The notes: generated from the sequence alone by a model not told the origin. Numbered from the stretch's first letter, positions 54,175 to 62,636 are shown. The stretch is DNA of 64,000 nucleotides from Microvirga ossetica (GCF_002741015.1 NZ_CP016616.1:1883501-1947500); one strand, 5' to 3'. Made by a program: numbers and translations.

Positions 54175-54435
54175 CTATCCCACCATCCCGAGCGCCTGCA
54201 TGTAGAGCTCGAGGATCGCCTCTTCCTCCTGGCGCTCGGCGTAGTCGCGCTTGCGCAGGGAGATGATCTTGCGCAGGACCTTGGTGTCGAAGCCGTTGCC
54301 CTTGGCCTCGGCATAGACGTCCTTGATGTCGCCGGCAATGCCGGCCTTTTCCTCCTCGAGGCGCTCGATGCGCTCGATGAAGGCCTTCAGCTGGTCGGCT
54401 GCGACGGATTCGGTGTTGAAAGCTGCGTCATCCAT
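54175..54435 (-). CDS. gapR: GapR-like nucleoid-associated protein (DUF2312/UPF0335)
   Basis: 86 residues. The signature [40 protein letters not shown], and [16 protein letters not shown] is DUF2312. In Caulobacter this protein is GapR, which binds overtwisted AT-rich DNA ahead of replication forks and aids topoisomerases. The helical, two-coil composition fits. It is preceded by the DUF1244 gene in the same direction and ends at a strong terminator. Confidence 0.92.
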   Translation of the reverse strand: MDDAAFNTESVAADQLKAFIERIERLEEEKAGIAGDIKDVYAEAKGNGFDTKVLRKIISLRKRDYAERQEEEAILELYMQALGMVG

Positions 54436-54496
54436 GAATGAAGCCCCTGATTGATGGCATTGGCGCCAGTGTTATGGTCATTTGGTTGAAGCCGTT

Positions 54497-54820
54497 TTAA
54501 TGCCCCGGCTTCGATTTCTCAAAATCGGCAAGCTGCGATGAAGAAGCCTCGCGCTGGTGACGCTCCTTCCACTCCTCGTAGGGCATGCCGTAGACATGGG
54601 TCCGGCTGTCCTCCTTGGAGAGATCGACGCCACGCTCGTCGGCGGCCTCTTTTAGCCAGTTCGACAGGCAGTTGCGACAGAAGCCGGCCAGGTTCATGAG
54701 GTCGATGTTCTGGATATCCGTGCGTTCGCGCAGATGCCCGACGAGCCTGCGGAAGGCGGCGGCCTCCAGCTCGGTTCGGGTCTTCTCGTCGATGTCCATC
54801 ATCGGGTCGATGTCCTTCAT
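54497..54820 (-). CDS. DUF1244 protein
   Basis: 107 residues. Core FRRLVGHLRERTDIQNIDLM, NLAGFCRNCLSNWLKEAADE, and YGMPYEEWKERHQREAS are DUF1244 marks; the two Cys in FCRNC are conserved. Function unknown. The start (54820) overlaps the stop of the preceding amidohydrolase-like gene in an ATGA, and GGAGG lies 10 nt before it, so the two are translated together. ATGs at residues 7 and 8 are also possible. Confidence 0.85.
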   Translation of the reverse strand: MKDIDPMMDIDEKTRTELEAAAFRRLVGHLRERTDIQNIDLMNLAGFCRNCLSNWLKEAADERGVDLSKEDSRTHVYGMPYEEWKERHQREASSSQLADFEKSKPGH

Positions 54821-55665
54821 GGGCTTGATCCTCCATGCTGGCGCAGGCGGTCGCGGGTCCGCGTGCCGAAGATCGTCGGCAGGCGCAAATCCGCATGGGC
54901 AGCCAAGGGCATGAGCAACCGGGCGAAGCGCTCGGCCCATTCCTCGGCGCCCTCACTCGATGCGATCAGATCCTGCCGGATCTCGATCAGCGCATTGGCG
55001 AGGCCCCGGATCGTGGCATGCCGGTCGACGGTGTCGCCGGCGAGCGCCCCATCATAGGGCTCGTTGTCGCCGACGACGAGTCCGCCCTCGGCCTGAAGCC
55101 CTTCCAGGAGCGGCTTGGCGAAGCGGTCGTCCGCATCCCACAGGATCCCCACGTGCCAGGGCCGGGGCCAGCCGCGCCAGACCGGCGTGAAGCTGTGCAC
55201 CGTCACGACGACCGGCGGATGGCCGGCCGCCATAGCCCGGTGAATCGCATCCGCGATGGCATCGTCGTAGGGATCGTAGAACCGGGCGATGCGCCGCTGC
55301 ACCTCCGCCTCATCCGCTCCGGCATTGACCGGCACGACGGCGCCGTCGGAGAGGCGCATGACCAGGGTCGGGTCGTCCCGGCCCCGGTTGGGATCGATGA
55401 CGAGCCGCGAGAACCGGGTGAGAATCGCCGGAGCCCCGAGGCGCCTGGCGAGCGAGCGGGTCACGGCCGCCGCGCCGATGTCGTAGGCGATGTGACGCTC
55501 GAACTCGGCTTCCGGCAGGCCGAGATCGCCCAAATCCGGCGGCACCGCGTTGGAAGCGTGGTCGCACAGGATCAGGATGCCCGATTCGACCGGGCCGGGA
55601 ACGATCTCGACGGGACAGGGCTCAAGAGAGGGCTCGTCGAGCCTGAGCGCGGCGGAAGCGGACAT
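54817..55665 (-). CDS. N-formylglutamate amidohydrolase-like protein (COG3931 type)
   Basis: 282 residues. Marks: ILILCDHASNAVPPDLGDLG, then ERHIAYDIGAAAVTRSLARR, SRLVIDPNRGRDDPTLVM, and VTVHSFTPVWRGWPRPWHVG, with the HGD-like DNEPYDG. These are features of the predicted N-formylglutamate amidohydrolase subgroup, distinct from the one at 61549. Related proteins act in histidine breakdown or, in some strains, on formylated amino acids. Here it is in an operon with DUF1244, not with hut genes. Confidence 0.82.
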   Translation of the reverse strand: MSASAALRLDEPSLEPCPVEIVPGPVESGILILCDHASNAVPPDLGDLGLPEAEFERHIAYDIGAAAVTRSLARRLGAPAILTRFSRLVIDPNRGRDDPTLVMRLSDGAVVPVNAGADEAEVQRRIARFYDPYDDAIADAIHRAMAAGHPPVVVTVHSFTPVWRGWPRPWHVGILWDADDRFAKPLLEGLQAEGGLVVGDNEPYDGALAGDTVDRHATIRGLANALIEIRQDLIASSEGAEEWAERFARLLMPLAAHADLRLPTIFGTRTRDRLRQHGGSSP

Positions 55666-55773
55666 GGGGCAAGGATTTCAGGGCGGATGGATTGAACGGC
55701 GGAGGAAAAGCCTTACCCTGCCCCTCCAACCCTGACAACGCGACGTTCCGCGCAACAGACTTTCACGACCGAC

Positions 55774-56742
55774 ATGTCCCCGACATCCACCACGGCCCGC
55801 GTCGATTCGGGCTTCGCCTCCGCTTTTGCCGCGCTCTGCCTCGGCGCCGTGGCCATGGGGATTTCCCCGATCTTCGTGCGTTTCGCCTCCGCCGACATGG
55901 GCGGAGCGCCGGCCGATGTGGGGCCCTTCGCCAGCGCCTTCTGGCGCGTCTCGCTCTGCCTGCCCCTGCTCTATGCCTGGATGCGAATCGAGGAGAAGCG
56001 AGCGCCCGCCGACGCCCCGAAGGTCCGCTTCTCCAGGGCGAGCATCCTCGGCGGCATCGTCTTCGCCGGGGATCTGTTCTTCTGGCACCTGGCGATCCTC
56101 AAGACGACGGTGGCCAACGCCACCTTCTTCGCCACCATGGCACCGCTCTTCGTCGTGCTGACCGTCTGGCTCGTGTTCCGGCAGCAGGTGTCCCGGGGCA
56201 CCTTCATGGGCCTCGCCCTCTGCCTTCTCGGCGGCGCGGCCCTGATCGGACAGAGCCTTCACGCCGATCCCGCCCGGATCGAGGGCGATCTCTACGGAGT
56301 CGCCACGGCCTTCTTCTTCGGCATGTATTTTTTGGCTGCCAGCAAGGCCAGGAAGACGGCCGGCGCCGCACGGGTGACCTTCGAGGCCGGCCTGATCACG
56401 TCCGCCATCCTCCTCGTCATTGCGGTTCTCTTCGACACGCGGGTGATCCCGCAGACGGCGCAGGGCATCGCGGCGCTTCTGGCCATGTCCTATGTCAGCC
56501 ATGCGGGCGGCCAGGGGCTTCTCGCCATCGCGCTCGGGCGCCTGCCGGCAACCTTCTCGTCCCTCGTGATCTTTCTCGAGGCCATCGCAGCGGCAATGTT
56601 CGGCTGGGCGATCCTCGGCGAGGAGCTGACCCTGGTCCAGAGCCTGGGCGGCGCGCTGATCCTCTTCGGCATCTGGATCGCCCGCCCGAAGGCCGATCAG
56701 AATGACGGATCGGGGTCGAAACACCCTTCGAACGGGGAGTGA
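55774..56742 (+). CDS. EamA/DMT-family transporter
   Basis: 322 residues with ten hydrophobic helices in two EamA repeats. First repeat: LCLGAVAMGISPIFVRFASA and, after a loop, FWHLAILKTTVANATFFATM. Second: YGVATAFFFGMYFLAASKAR and LPATFSSLVIFLEAIAAAMF, ending AILGEELTLVQSLGGALILF. Family members export amino acids, metabolites or nucleotide sugars; the substrate is unknown. Divergent from the amidohydrolase-like gene by about 108 bp. Confidence 0.88.
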   Translation: MSPTSTTARVDSGFASAFAALCLGAVAMGISPIFVRFASADMGGAPADVGPFASAFWRVSLCLPLLYAWMRIEEKRAPADAPKVRFSRASILGGIVFAGDLFFWHLAILKTTVANATFFATMAPLFVVLTVWLVFRQQVSRGTFMGLALCLLGGAALIGQSLHADPARIEGDLYGVATAFFFGMYFLAASKARKTAGAARVTFEAGLITSAILLVIAVLFDTRVIPQTAQGIAALLAMSYVSHAGGQGLLAIALGRLPATFSSLVIFLEAIAAAMFGWAILGEELTLVQSLGGALILFGIWIARPKADQNDGSGSKHPSNGE

Positions 56743-56912
56743 AAGCCACCGGATAGCCGCGCCTTCATGTCGATGAGACCGCGCGGCGCGCGAATTCTGC
56801 GGCCGGCATGCTGGAAAGTCTTGCTCCGGGGACGCTTCTGACCGACAAGGATTCGCCAAAGTTGTCCCGGCATTGTGCGATTTCATTCCTTCGAATTGAC
56901 CAAACCATATCC

Positions 56913-57374
56913 ATGAGCGCCGCATTCTCCCCATCGTCTGCATTCCGGCGGCGAAGCCTTGCAGCCGTGACGTTTGTCGTCGGCGGGTTTCTGCTGGCCG
57001 CTTCGCCGGCGAAGGCGGACCTGCGCCTGTGCAACATGACGTCGAGCCGGGTCGGCATCGCTCTCGGTTATCGCGACGCGCAGGGCTGGGTGACGGAGGG
57101 TTGGTGGAACCTCACGTCCCGCGGCTGCGAGACCCTGCTGAAGGGACAGCTCGGCGGGCGCTTCTACTATATCTACGCCATCGATTACGACCGGGGCGGC
57201 GAATGGAGCGGACGCTCCTTCATGTGCACCCGCGAGCGGGAATTCACGATCCGGGGAACGGAAGATTGCCTCGCCAGAGGCTTCGATCGCAGCGGCTTCT
57301 TCGAAGTCGATACGGGTGAGCAGAAGAGCTGGACGATCCAGCTCACCGAAACGAACCGGCCAGGGGGCCCATGA
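56913..57374 (+). CDS. DUF1036 exported protein
   Basis: 153 residues from the ATG at 56913, with a signal peptide (SLAAVTFVVGGFLLAASPAKA, cleavage before DLRLCN). The rest is DUF1036: RLCNMTSSRVGIALGYRDAQ, GWVTEGWWNLTSRGCETLL, and YYIYAIDYDRGGEWSGRSFM with four to five Cys in all. Function unknown; found beside pyk throughout Rhizobiales. The stop overlaps the pyk start (ATGA), so the two are coupled. Confidence 0.85.
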   Translation: MSAAFSPSSAFRRRSLAAVTFVVGGFLLAASPAKADLRLCNMTSSRVGIALGYRDAQGWVTEGWWNLTSRGCETLLKGQLGGRFYYIYAIDYDRGGEWSGRSFMCTREREFTIRGTEDCLARGFDRSGFFEVDTGEQKSWTIQLTETNRPGGP

Positions 57375-58813
57375 CGATGAGACGCGCGCGGCGCACGAAG
57401 ATTCTAGCAACCTTGGGACCGGCTTCCGAGAACCCCGAGATGATCGCCAAGCTGTTCCAGGCCGGCGCCGACGTCTTCCGCCTCAACATGAGCCATTTGC
57501 CCCGCGAGCGCCTGAAGGAGCGGGTCGAAATGATCCGCGCCGTCGAGGCCAAGTTCAAGCGCCCGATCGCCATCCTCGCCGACTTGCAGGGGCCGAAGCT
57601 GCGCGTCGACATGTTCGAGGGCGACAGCGCCATGCTGGAACCGGGACAGACCTTCATCCTCGATGCCGACAAGACGCCCGGCAACGCAAAACGCGTGCAC
57701 CTGCCCCATCCCGAGATCCTCTCCTCGCTCGAGCCCGGCCATACGGTGCTCATCGACGACGGCAAGCTGCGGCTGCGCGTGAAAAGCGTGAAGGAGGGCT
57801 CGGCCACCACCATCGTCGAAGTCGCCGGCAAGATCTCCAACCGCAAGGGCGTGAGCCTGCCGGATACGGTGATCCCCGTCGCCGCCATGACCGACAAGGA
57901 CCGCTCTGATCTCGAAGCGGCGCTCGATGCCGGCGTCGATTGGATCGCCCTCTCCTTCGTGCAGCGCCCCGAGGACGTGGCCGAAGTGAAGAAGGTCGCC
58001 CGCGGCCGGGCGCTCGTCATGTCCAAGCTCGAAAAGCCGCAGGCAATCGCGCGCCTCGACGAGATCGTCGAGATTTCCGACGCCGTCATGGTCGCCCGCG
58101 GCGATCTCGGCGTGGAGATGCCGCTCGAGAAGGTGCCCGGCATCCAGAAGCGCATCGTCCGCACCGCGCGCCAGCTCGGCAAGCCCGTGGTGGTGGCGAC
58201 CCAGATGCTGGAATCGATGATCACCTCGCCGGTGCCGACCCGCGCGGAGGTCTCTGACGTGGCGACCGCCGTGTATGACGGCGCCGATGCGGTGATGCTC
58301 TCGGCCGAAAGCGCCTCGGGCCAGTACCCGATCGATGCGGTCGCCACCATGAACCGGATCGCCGAAGAGGTCGAGCAGGACCAGAATTACTGGTCGATCA
58401 TGCGCACGCTCAATCCGGAGCCGGAGGCAACGGGCTCGGACGCGATTGCGGCTGCCTCGCACCAGATCGCCGATACGCTCAACCTGAAGACGGTGGCGGC
58501 CTGGACCTTCTCGGGCTCGACCGCCTTCCGCATCGCCCGCGAGCGGCCGAACTCGACGGTCATCGCGCTCACGCCGAGCCAGAACACGGCCCGCAGGCTG
58601 GCGCTGGTCTGGGGCGTGCACTCGATCCGCACCAAGGACGCGAGCGACATCGACGACATGGCGTTCCGCGCCTGCAAGTTCGCCCTGCGCGAGGGCTACT
58701 CCGCGGTCGGCGAGCGCATCATCATCGTGGCCGGCATGCCCTTCGGCACGCCCGGCGCCACCAACATGGTGCGCATCGCCTTCATCAGCCAGGAGCACGC
58801 GGCTCAGGCTTAA
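57371..58813 (+). CDS. pyk: Pyruvate kinase
   Basis: 480 residues. RTKILATLGPASENPEMIAK with the substrate-binding Arg, FRLNMSH, LADLQGPKLRVD, the K-binding site loop SFVQRPEDV, VARGDLGVEMPLEKVPGIQK with the metal-binding Asp, and ATQMLESMITSPVPTRAEVS. The final reaction of glycolysis, making ATP and pyruvate. The family's catalytic Lys in MSKLEKPQA is present. Starts inside the DUF1036 stop. Confidence 0.97.
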   Translation: MTMRRARRTKILATLGPASENPEMIAKLFQAGADVFRLNMSHLPRERLKERVEMIRAVEAKFKRPIAILADLQGPKLRVDMFEGDSAMLEPGQTFILDADKTPGNAKRVHLPHPEILSSLEPGHTVLIDDGKLRLRVKSVKEGSATTIVEVAGKISNRKGVSLPDTVIPVAAMTDKDRSDLEAALDAGVDWIALSFVQRPEDVAEVKKVARGRALVMSKLEKPQAIARLDEIVEISDAVMVARGDLGVEMPLEKVPGIQKRIVRTARQLGKPVVVATQMLESMITSPVPTRAEVSDVATAVYDGADAVMLSAESASGQYPIDAVATMNRIAEEVEQDQNYWSIMRTLNPEPEATGSDAIAAASHQIADTLNLKTVAAWTFSGSTAFRIARERPNSTVIALTPSQNTARRLALVWGVHSIRTKDASDIDDMAFRACKFALREGYSAVGERIIIVAGMPFGTPGATNMVRIAFISQEHAAQA

Positions 58814-58873
58814 ATTGCGAGACTTTCAAATCTCGCCTTCATCCTGCATGTCGACATGACGAGACTCGCTCAT

Positions 58874-59029
58874 CCCTCCCCCTTGCGGGGAGGGATGAAG
58901 GGGGGCGGAAAGTCAGAGCGCTGCGTCTGTTCCAGAGAGCTATAGGTCGATACAGCGCCGGACTGGATAGATCTCGTACCCAGTCGAACCACCCCCACCC
59001 CTAACCCCTCCCCGCAAGGGGGAGGGAAT
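58874..59029. repeat. Long interspersed palindromic repeat, subfamily 1 (copy C)
   Basis: Arms CCCTCCCCCTTGCGGGGAGG and CCTCCCCGCAAGGGGGAGGG with CAGTCGAACCACCCCCACCC as in copies A and B. Its right arm runs into the hydrolase gene and supplies that gene's last residues and stop codon. Confidence 0.85.
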
Positions 59030-59993
59030 CCACAGGCTCAACCCGCCCGGCCAGGGCCTCGATGGCGGCCAGCACCGTCTCCCGGTCGGCGTATTGCGGC
59101 ATGTGGCCGATGCCCGGCATCAGGATCAGCTCGGCGCCCGGCACCTCCCGGGCGAAGGAGCGGCTGTGAAGATCGGTCCAGACGATCTGGTCCTCGTCGC
59201 CCGCGATCACGACCGTCGGCAGCCGGATGTCCCTGTAGCGCACGCTCTGCTCCACGACTGCGTGATACATGACGGCGAAGTCCTGCATGTTGGCTTCGAA
59301 GGCTTTGGGCCGGAAGGCCAGCGGGATGAAGGCTTTCTTCACGATGCCCCGAGGGGCCGCCTGCGGCCAGAACGTCTTTTTCTTCATCCATGGCCGGAGC
59401 ATGAGAAGAACCGGCACGGCAAGGGTGCGGAACATCAGCCAGCCCGGCCGGGAATCGATCAGGCGCCGGTACCAGCCGATCGTGCCGCCCGGCCAGGGCG
59501 AGGTGATGCCGGATAGGACGAGGATCGCCCCTGTCACATCGGTATGATCGAGGGCGAGATGGGGGACGATCATTCCCGACCAGGAATGCCCGACGATAAC
59601 GGCATTGCGCACATCCAGCTGCCGCAAGGCGCCCGCGAGGAGCGCGGCCTGCCGGGCGGGCTCGGCCTCGCCTAAGCCCCGCTTGCGCTCGCTCCAGCCA
59701 TGGCCCGGCCGGTCGAGGGCGATGACCCGGTAGCGCTGCGAGAGGCGCGCGCCGAGACCGAGCATGGATTCGACGAGGTTGGACGAGGCGCCGTGCAGAA
59801 GGACGATGGTGCCGCGCGCGGCGTCGCGCTCGGGGCCTTCTTCCCGGTAATGGAGCCTGCAGCCCTCGACCTCGACGAACCGGCCGGTCGGCGGATAGCG
59901 CCGCTCGATCCAGCGGGAGTGGACAAAGGTGAAGGCGGCTCCCAGGGCAAGGAGCAGAGCGGGCGCGAGGAGAATGAGAAGCGGCAGGGGCAT
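59001..59993 (-). CDS. Alpha/beta hydrolase, C-terminus read from a repeat
   Basis: 330 residues. An N-terminal hydrophobic anchor (LLILLAPALLLALGAAFTFV), then an alpha/beta hydrolase: TIVLLHGASSNLVESML, ALDRPGHGWSERK, nucleophile elbow VIVGHSWSGMIVPHLA, AGDEDQIVW (Asp) and MPGIGHMPQYAD (His). The final SLPLAGRG and the stop come from the right arm of repeat C. No substrate is obvious. The gene starts 15 bp after the TPR gene stop, so it is in one transcript with it. Confidence 0.85.
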   Translation of the reverse strand: MPLPLLILLAPALLLALGAAFTFVHSRWIERRYPPTGRFVEVEGCRLHYREEGPERDAARGTIVLLHGASSNLVESMLGLGARLSQRYRVIALDRPGHGWSERKRGLGEAEPARQAALLAGALRQLDVRNAVIVGHSWSGMIVPHLALDHTDVTGAILVLSGITSPWPGGTIGWYRRLIDSRPGWLMFRTLAVPVLLMLRPWMKKKTFWPQAAPRGIVKKAFIPLAFRPKAFEANMQDFAVMYHAVVEQSVRYRDIRLPTVVIAGDEDQIVWTDLHSRSFAREVPGAELILMPGIGHMPQYADRETVLAAIEALAGRVEPVDSLPLAGRG

Positions 59994-60008
59994 CCCCGCA
60001 AGCTGGAT

Positions 60009-60614
60009 TTAGAGATCCTGGCCGTCAACCTCGGGGCTGAGGCGATCCACGATGGTCTTCACGTCGGACATCTGCGGATTGATCGTGAGAACCCGGCGAT
60101 AGGCCTGCAGGGCCCGCGCCTTGTCGTCGGATGCCATCAGGATATGGCCGAGGCCCGTCCAGGCATTGAAATGCCGCGGCTCGATCTTGAGCGCCCGGTG
60201 CAGGTCGGCCATGGCGGCCACCGAATCGTCGAGCTGGTAGAACACGGTCGCCCGCTTGTACCAGGCCTCAGCCCAGTTGGGCTGGAGCGCCAGGACCCGG
60301 TCGATCAACTCGACGGCGAGCGGGAAATCCTTCTTTCCGTAGGCTTCGGCTGCCCGGCTCAGGAGAAGATCGGCCGTATCCGACCCGGAACGGGCGAAGC
60401 GCCGCTCGATCAGGGAGGCGACGCCTTCGGCCTCCCGCTCGGACTGGGCTTTCCCCAAGCGTTCGAAGAGCTCGTCCAGGGTGGACGCGCGGGGGCGGGC
60501 CTGAGGAGGCGGGGCCTGTTCCTTCGGATCCTTGGGACGCGCGGGCTCCTGCGCCTGAAGCGGGAGGGCGGCAAGGCTGAGGGTGAGGGCCAGCAGGCAC
60601 GCGAAAAAACGCAT
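60009..60614 (-). CDS. Exported TPR protein
   Basis: 201 residues. Signal peptide (FFACLLALTLSLAALPLQAQ, Pro-rich next), then a Pro/Lys-rich linker and about four TPRs (e.g. LLLSRAAEAYGKKDFPLAVE and NWAEAWYKRATVFYQLDDSV, then HFNAWTGLGHILMASDDKAR). It could act as a periplasmic assembly or chaperone-like factor. Its start codon lies in the second arm of the rpmJ terminator hairpin, and codons 2-4 are the T-run. Confidence 0.82.
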   Translation of the reverse strand: MRFFACLLALTLSLAALPLQAQEPARPKDPKEQAPPPQARPRASTLDELFERLGKAQSEREAEGVASLIERRFARSGSDTADLLLSRAAEAYGKKDFPLAVELIDRVLALQPNWAEAWYKRATVFYQLDDSVAAMADLHRALKIEPRHFNAWTGLGHILMASDDKARALQAYRRVLTINPQMSDVKTIVDRLSPEVDGQDL

Positions 60615-60640
60615 GCCGGGATTTTAGGGTCCCGGCATGC
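60601..60640 (-). terminator. Terminator hairpin of rpmJ overlapping the TPR gene start
   Basis: Minus strand: GCATGCCGGGA, loop CCCTAAAA, TCCCGGCATGC, then GTTTTTT. The stem is 11 bp with two more pairs at the base. The ATG at 60614 is in the second arm (TCCCGGCATGCGTTTTTTCG). Confidence 0.85.
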
Positions 60641-60686
60641 GCGGTCAATTCAGTTTCTCGTGTGCGGCGATGCCGCACCCGCTAGC

Positions 60687-60812
60687 TCAGCCCTGGCGGG
60701 CCTTGTAGCGCTTCTGGGTCTTGTTGATGATGTAGACTCGGCCCTTGCGACGAACCAGCTGGTTGTCGCGGTGACGGCCGCGGATCGACTTCAACGAGTT
60801 ACGGATCTTCAT
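60687..60812 (-). CDS. rpmJ: 50S ribosomal protein L36 (bL36, YkgO-like long form)
   Basis: 41 residues: [20 protein letters not shown] followed by [20 protein letters not shown] and G. This is the C-minus type without the zinc Cys, with the extra C-terminal [11 protein letters not shown] tail. It lies 44 bp downstream of tRNA-Val. A GGAG site is seen just upstream (RC of CTCC at 60821). Single gene, probably sharing the tRNA transcript. Confidence 0.95.
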   Translation of the reverse strand: MKIRNSLKSIRGRHRDNQLVRRKGRVYIINKTQKRYKARQG

Positions 60813-60855
60813 ATCCGGTCTCCTGCGGCCCTTCGGGAAGGCCGGAAAAAGAAAA

Positions 60856-60930
60856 TGGTGGGCGCGGCTGGGATCGAACCAGCGACCCCTACGATGTCAA
60901 CGTAGTGCTCTCCCGCTGAGCTACGCGCCC
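60856..60930 (-). tRNA. tRNA-Val (anticodon GAC)
   Basis: Folds as a full cloverleaf: acceptor GGGCGCG / CGCGCCC, D arm GCTC-AGCGGGA-GAGC, anticodon stem CTACG-TTGACAT-CGTAG giving GAC, T arm with GGTTCGATCC, and an encoded CCA at 60858-60856. Reads valine codons GUC (and GUU by wobble). Confidence 0.97.
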
Positions 60931-60971
60931 GGGAAACGGTGATTTTGACGTCCCGCTTCGGCTGTGGGGGC

Positions 60972-61000
60972 GATATACCCACAAGCGGGCCCTGGCGCAA
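60972..61000 (-). promoter_or_regulatory. Promoter for tRNA-Val (and rpmJ)
   Basis: Minus strand: TTGCGC (61000-60995), a 17-bp spacer, then TATATC (60977-60972). The expected start is about 35 nt before the tRNA 5' end. Confidence 0.6.
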
Positions 61001-61019
61001 GCCTGGAGGCCGGCCTTTT

Positions 61020-61376
61020 TTAGGCGGCCATCATTTTATCGACTTCGCTCACCAGATCGCGCAGATGGAACGGCTTCGACAGCACCTTGGCATCCCGCGG
61101 AGCCTGGGAATCCGGGTTGAGGGCGACGGCGGCGAAGCCCGTGATGAACATCACCTTGATGTCCGGATCGAGCTCGGTGGCCTTGCGGGCCAGCTCGATG
61201 CCGTCCATTTCCGGCATGACGATATCCGTCAGGAGGAGCTCGAAAGGCTCCTCGCGCAAGCGGTTATAGGCGGAAAGACCGTTATCGAACGAGGCGACGT
61301 CGTAGCCCGCGTTCTCCAGCGCCTTCACGAGGAAGCGGCGCATGTCGTTGTCGTCTTCTGCGAGAAGGATCTTCAT
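61020..61376 (-). CDS. cpdR: CpdR-like response regulator
   Basis: 118 residues, a lone receiver domain. LLAEDDNDMRRFLVKALENA at the start, phospho-acceptor Asp in LLTDIVMPEMDG (about residue 51), Thr in MFITGFAAVAL, Lys in VLSKPFHLRDL. The near-invariant ILLAEDDNDMRRFLVKALE start is diagnostic of CpdR. Unphosphorylated CpdR primes ClpXP for CtrA-network protein breakdown, and the CckA-ChpT relay controls it. The ATG at 61376 fits the family; an upstream frame to 61439 does not. Divergent from the amidohydrolase gene. Confidence 0.93.
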   Translation of the reverse strand: MKILLAEDDNDMRRFLVKALENAGYDVASFDNGLSAYNRLREEPFELLLTDIVMPEMDGIELARKATELDPDIKVMFITGFAAVALNPDSQAPRDAKVLSKPFHLRDLVSEVDKMMAA

Positions 61377-61548
61377 CGGTTGCCAGCCCCGAATCGTGGC
61401 GAAAGGTTTCACACCTTCATGAGGGATCGGGGTAAACAAGCCGTGAAAGAACGACGCAGCTTTGCTACGATATTGTCATGGACAGTGGAATGCCCATCCT
61501 TACACTGATCCGAGCACCTGCTTCGTCTCCAAAACAACCAATATCCTG

Positions 61549-62439
61549 ATGCGTCCAGCCATCGTCGACGAGTTCGATCCTCCCTTCACCGTCACCGAAC
61601 CTTCGGCGCAGACGATCCCCTTCGTCTTCAACGTGCCGCATGCGGGTGCGGTGTATCCGGCCGCCTTCCTGGCCGCATCCCGGCTCGACGCCATGGCTCT
61701 GCGGCGCTCCGAGGATGCCTTCGTGGACGAGCTGTTTGGAGCGGTGACGGATCTGGGCGCGCCGCTCATGACCGCCCGCTTTCCGCGCGCCTATCTGGAC
61801 CTCAACCGGGAGCCCTACGAACTCGACTCGCGCATGTTCGACGGCCGCCTGCCGCCCTTCGCCAACACGCGCTCGATGCGCGTGGCCGGCGGGCTCGGCA
61901 CGGTCCCGCGGATCGTCGCCGATGGGCAGGAGATCTATCGCTCCCGCCTTCCCGTCGACGAGGCGCTGCACCGGATCGAATGGCTCTACAAGCCCTATCA
62001 CCGGGCGCTTCGCCTTCTCGTTCGCCGCACGGCCCAGATCTTTGGGCACGCCGTCCTGATCGACTGCCATTCCATGCCGTCATCGAGCGTCAGCCGCGAG
62101 GACGGGACCAAGGCCGATATCGTGCTGGGGGACCGCTACGGGACGAGCTGCGCCACCCTGCTGATCGATCTGGTGGAAGCGGCCCTGCGCGGCCGCGGCT
62201 ACACGGTGATCCGCAACAAACCCTATGCGGGCGGCTTCATCACCGAACATTACGGCGAGCCGGCCCTCGGGCGGCATGCGCTCCAGATCGAGATCAACCG
62301 CTCGCTCTACATGGACGAGCGCAGCATGCAGAAGAAGCCTGCCTTCGCCGTGCTGGCGGAAGACTTGTCCCGCGCCTTCACCCAGGTGATTTCCGATATC
62401 GACGGTGAATGGGTGACCAGGCCGATCGCAGCCGAGTGA
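61549..62439 (+). CDS. N-formylglutamate amidohydrolase
   Basis: 296 residues from the ATG at 61549, where family similarity begins. FVFNVPHAGAVYPAAFLAAS, DAFVDELFGAVTDLGAPLMT, ARFPRAYLDLNREPYELDSR, VLIDCHSMPSS and GRHALQIEINRSLYMDE are the HutG/FGase marks with zinc-site residues. The reaction is N-formylglutamate to glutamate and formate. This gene lies divergent from cpdR, an arrangement common in Alphaproteobacteria. The ribosome site is weak. A second, distant paralogue is at 54817. Confidence 0.88.
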   Translation: MRPAIVDEFDPPFTVTEPSAQTIPFVFNVPHAGAVYPAAFLAASRLDAMALRRSEDAFVDELFGAVTDLGAPLMTARFPRAYLDLNREPYELDSRMFDGRLPPFANTRSMRVAGGLGTVPRIVADGQEIYRSRLPVDEALHRIEWLYKPYHRALRLLVRRTAQIFGHAVLIDCHSMPSSSVSREDGTKADIVLGDRYGTSCATLLIDLVEAALRGRGYTVIRNKPYAGGFITEHYGEPALGRHALQIEINRSLYMDERSMQKKPAFAVLAEDLSRAFTQVISDIDGEWVTRPIAAE

Positions 62440-62493
62440 GCCCGAGCGCGGCCCGGAAGGCCGGTCAGCTTTACGCCGATCTGATCCAGACAA

Positions 62494-62520
62494 GAAAAAA
62501 GGCCACTGTTGCCAGCGGCC
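62494..62520 (-). terminator. Rho-independent terminator of the MFS gene
   Basis: Minus strand: GGCCGCTG-GCAA-CAGTGGCC followed by TTTTTT, about 115 bp beyond the MFS stop. The rest of 62440-62636 shows no gene. Confidence 0.7.
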
Positions 62521-62636
62521 CGAAGTTTAGGGAGGAAACGCCCACGAAGGGCTACGATAAGGCGACGCCATCGCCATATCGCACTGCAATAATTACACCG
62601 CATCGCACAAATTGCAAGGCCAATCGTTCGAATTTC

